Source of the DNA: Paludibacteraceae bacterium
GTDB taxonomy: Bacteria; Bacteroidota; Bacteroidia; Bacteroidales; Paludibacteraceae
Assembly: GCA_024405895.1 (NCBI GenBank)
Contig: JAKSNW010000003.1
Coordinates: forward strand, 42,326 to 106,325
Length of the DNA stretch: 64,000 bases
Reading direction: 5' to 3'
A program made the position numbers and the translations under genes. Each line of letters starts with the position of its first letter. The first letter of the stretch is position 1. The notes beneath the pieces are model-generated. The model had not been told where the DNA came from. It saw only the letters and a list, made by a program, of their open reading frames with translations, and ran no database searches. This document shows positions 61,853 to 64,000 of the stretch, in pieces.

Positions 61853-61886
61853 CCCCGAAACGGTCTCGTGCCACTTCGGGGTTTTT
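61853..61886 (+). terminator. Intrinsic terminator of mscL
   Basis: CCCCGAA (61853-61859) and TTCGGGG (61875-61881) with a 15-base loop that can pair further (ACGGTC...); five T follow. It lies 25 bases after the stop and 18 before the next start. Confidence 0.85.
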
Positions 61887-61903
61887 CATACTCTTTTTTC
61901 ACT

Positions 61904-64000
61904 ATGAATCTACTCCGCTCATTGCTCCTGACCCTCGCGTTATGCCCTTTAGGTCTCTATGCTACTGGCAGTTACGACGAAGGCATCAGTTGGCAACTTG
62001 CCGAACAACGCAAGCAGACCATCAGTCAACTGCAGTACCACCTCTTCTTCTCGCTCTCCGATGATAAGGAGCAAGCGGTAGAGGGACGCGAGATTGTCCG
62101 TTTCCAACTCTCCGAACGCACCGAGATAGTGCTTGATTTCCGCGAGAGTGGCGATAAGATTCATAGTGTAAGAGTCAACGGCAAGGCCCGTCCGTTCACG
62201 TTCAAGAACGAGCATATCATCATTGCCAAACAACATACCACCAAGGGAATCAACACGATAGAGATTCTCTTCGCGGCAGGTAGGCAGTCGCTCAACCACC
62301 GTGGCAACTATGTCTACACCCTCTTCGTGCCCGACCGTGCAAGAACGGTGTTCCCATGTTTCGACCAACCTAATCTCAAGGCACGCTTTGCCCTGACCCT
62401 CGAGGTTCCCGACCAATGGACTACCGTGACAAATACCGAGGTCACTGCCGAGCCATCCAAGGCAAGTGCCTCGAAGCCAGGCTACCGCATTGACAGTTAT
62501 GCCCTCTCCGACCCTATCCCGACCTATCTGTTTGCTTTCGCGGCTGGTGAGTTCCAACACTATATATATACAGAAAACGGCAGGACGATAGGGGCTTACC
62601 ACCGGGAGACCGATTCTGCTCGCATAGCCCAACTGCCCGACATCTGTCATCAGGTGGTGTTCTCGCTTGAGTGGCTTGAGGCATTCACCGACGTCCCCTA
62701 CCCGTTCCAAAGTTACAACCTCGTGGTATTGCCTGGTTTTCAGTTCGGTGGCATGGAACACACCGGCTGCACGTTCTACAACGACAACACCCTCTTTCTC
62801 TCCAAGAACCCAACGGAGGAGGAACGACTGAAGCGAACGGAACTGATAGCCCACGAGACTGCCCACATGTGGTTTGGCGATGCGGTGACGATGAACTGGT
62901 TCAATGACGTATGGACCAAGGAGGTGTTTGCCAACTACTTCGCAGCCGAGATCACTGCTCCGCTCTTCCCAGACATCAACCACAGCCTCAACTGGCTCAA
63001 GACCTATGTCAATGCTGCCATCACCCAAGACCGCACCGAGGGTCGCACCTCTATCCGTCAGCCTTTGGACAACATGCGCTACAGCGGACTGATATACAAT
63101 AATATCATCTACAACAAGGCACCGGTGATGATGCGTAGGATGGTGGAACTCATGAGCAAGGAGGCTTTTCAGCGAGGCATGAAGCGTTATGTGAAGGCCT
63201 ATCTCTACGACAATGCCACCTGGGACGACCTCATCGCCATTCTCGACAGCGAGACTACCGTGGACCTCAAGGCATTCAGCAAGCAATGGGTGGACGAGAC
63301 CTATTGGCCGACGTACACGGTAGAGTCTGTCAACGACAGCACATTAGGGATGGAATACGGCTATTGCAGCCTCACATCCGCACAGATAGACACGGTGATG
63401 GAGCAATGGGGAAAATGCGATGAGACACGTCGACAAGCCCTGCTGATGGTTCTCAACGAGAATTATCTGCAACACAAACTCACCGACGAGGCTTGGCTGC
63501 TTTGGCTTGCCACAAGACTGAGAGAGGAGCGTAATCCTTTGGTATCGCTTTCGCTGGTGAACTATATGAATGAACCGCTGAGGGTGACGCAACAGGCTGG
63601 ACGACACTTGGATATCGACCTTCTCAAACTCTCGGAGACTCATCCGCTGACGGCTGTACGCACACAGTTGCTCCGTCTGCTCGCCAACGCTGCCACTTCG
63701 CCTGAGGTCGTTCAAGCACTCTATACCACTTGGGAGAAAAACGACAACCCTCTGCTCTCCCCAAACGACTACATGACTCTGGCTTATGAGTTGGCTGTCC
63801 GCTTGCCCGAACAGGCAGAGCATATCATTGAGACACAGCGAGCAAGGATTACCAATCCCGACCGTCTGCAGCAGTTCAACTTCATCTCAAGGGCTGTCTC
63901 ACCGGATGCCGAGGCACGCGATCGTCTGTTTGCCTCACTCTCCTCGGCAGAGAACCGCCGCATTGAGCCTTGGACACAGAGTGTGCTCTATTATCTCAAC
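61904..64000 (+). CDS. M1 family metallopeptidase (aminopeptidase N-like), 3' end outside the window
   Basis: An open frame of 699 codons from ATG 61904 that runs past the window edge without a stop. Signal peptide: MNLLRSLLLTLALCPLGLYATG. M1 features: an N-terminal beta domain (YVYTLFVPDRARTVFPCFDQP), the exopeptidase motif GGMEH at about 282-286 (a GAMEN variant) and the zinc motif HETAH at 317-321 with Glu340 after 18 residues (WTKEVFANYFAAE). Tyr in SGLIYNNIIYNKAP may be the proton donor. A large antisense frame at 61949-63286 is a shadow of this gene. It trims peptides in the periplasm. Confidence 0.95.
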   Translation, partial: MNLLRSLLLTLALCPLGLYATGSYDEGISWQLAEQRKQTISQLQYHLFFSLSDDKEQAVEGREIVRFQLSERTEIVLDFRESGDKIHSVRVNGKARPFTFKNEHIIIAKQHTTKGINTIEILFAAGRQSLNHRGNYVYTLFVPDRARTVFPCFDQPNLKARFALTLEVPDQWTTVTNTEVTAEPSKASASKPGYRIDSYALSDPIPTYLFAFAAGEFQHYIYTENGRTIGAYHRETDSARIAQLPDICHQVVFSLEWLEAFTDVPYPFQSYNLVVLPGFQFGGMEHTGCTFYNDNTLFLSKNPTEEERLKRTELIAHETAHMWFGDAVTMNWFNDVWTKEVFANYFAAEITAPLFPDINHSLNWLKTYVNAAITQDRTEGRTSIRQPLDNMRYSGLIYNNIIYNKAPVMMRRMVELMSKEAFQRGMKRYVKAYLYDNATWDDLIAILDSETTVDLKAFSKQWVDETYWPTYTVESVNDSTLGMEYGYCSLTSAQIDTVMEQWGKCDETRRQALLMVLNENYLQHKLTDEAWLLWLATRLREERNPLVSLSLVNYMNEPLRVTQQAGRHLDIDLLKLSETHPLTAVRTQLLRLLANAATSPEVVQALYTTWEKNDNPLLSPNDYMTLAYELAVRLPEQAEHIIETQRARITNPDRLQQFNFISRAVSPDAEARDRLFASLSSAENRRIEPWTQSVLYYLN

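Noticed and set aside
61949-63286. Long minus-strand open frame of 445 codons
   Set aside because: It is antisense to the M1 peptidase, which has a signal peptide and the complete zinc motif in the plus frame. The minus frame has no family motif.

Overview
The window looks like a chromosomal segment of a Bacteroidales bacterium, most likely Prevotellaceae. The reasons are: many start regions carry the Bacteroidetes promoter pattern (TTTG or TTG, about 20 bases, TAnnTTTG) and none shows a convincing Shine-Dalgarno site; ribosomal protein S16 has a long Ala/Glu-rich tail; and families typical of the phylum occur (DUF6261, DUF3109, WbqC, a one-domain starch synthase, a CofE-like ligase). I see no rRNA, tRNA, CRISPR array, transposase, integrase or phage gene.

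Layout. 0-4.6 kb (minus strand): an envelope operon with an outer-membrane beta-barrel protein, a TPR protein, LptC and a CNNM/CorC membrane protein. 4.9-8.5 kb: acyl-CoA dehydrogenase with both electron-transfer flavoprotein subunits. 9.1-15.8 kb: GAPDH, a divergent PrsW-type membrane protease, then dxs-trkA-trkH. 15.8-17.0 kb is a 1.2 kb non-coding stretch with a large imperfect palindrome. 17.1-19.0 kb (plus): a small monooxygenase-like protein and a secreted C69 dipeptidase. 19.1-27.2 kb (minus): ilvE, wbqC, marC and a polysaccharide cluster (four glycosyltransferase genes, one a GT4-GT2 fusion, and a Wzy-like polymerase), then rpsP. 28.5-38.2 kb (plus): gpsA-pgi, further glycosyltransferases, rfbF, a LysM protein with a degenerate transglycosylase domain, DUF3109, mntP, a FemAB-like protein and an aminopeptidase P. 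38.3-40.6 kb (minus): starch-synthase-like protein, ribH and a membrane TPR protein. 40.8-48.8 kb (minus): a ten-gene housekeeping operon from a DUF3298 lipoprotein to recO. 49-55.8 kb (minus): lpd, a phosphate-porin-like protein, tatC, tatA, a Tat-exported aldo/keto reductase lipoprotein with ferredoxin motifs, and a NapH/NapG-like fusion. 56-61.3 kb: a DUF6261 gene, then an accessory-looking AT-rich block with three genes (two lipoproteins, one with WG repeats, and a small membrane protein), a candidate structured RNA, and 125-bp tandem repeats. 61.4-64 kb (plus): mscL and an M1 aminopeptidase that runs off the end.

How the parts fit. Most of the window is core metabolism and envelope building: sugar phosphates (gapA, gpsA, pgi), isoprenoid entry (dxs), flavin (ribH), peptidoglycan and lipoprotein maturation (ddl, lgt), LPS transport (lptC) and surface glycans. 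The tat block is coherent because the export genes lie next to proteins that carry twin-arginine motifs. The least explained part is 56.0-61.3 kb. There, five consecutive hairpins between a TATCTTTG element and a T-tract suggest an unassigned RNA or a leader of the WG-repeat operon, next to a non-coding repeat array.
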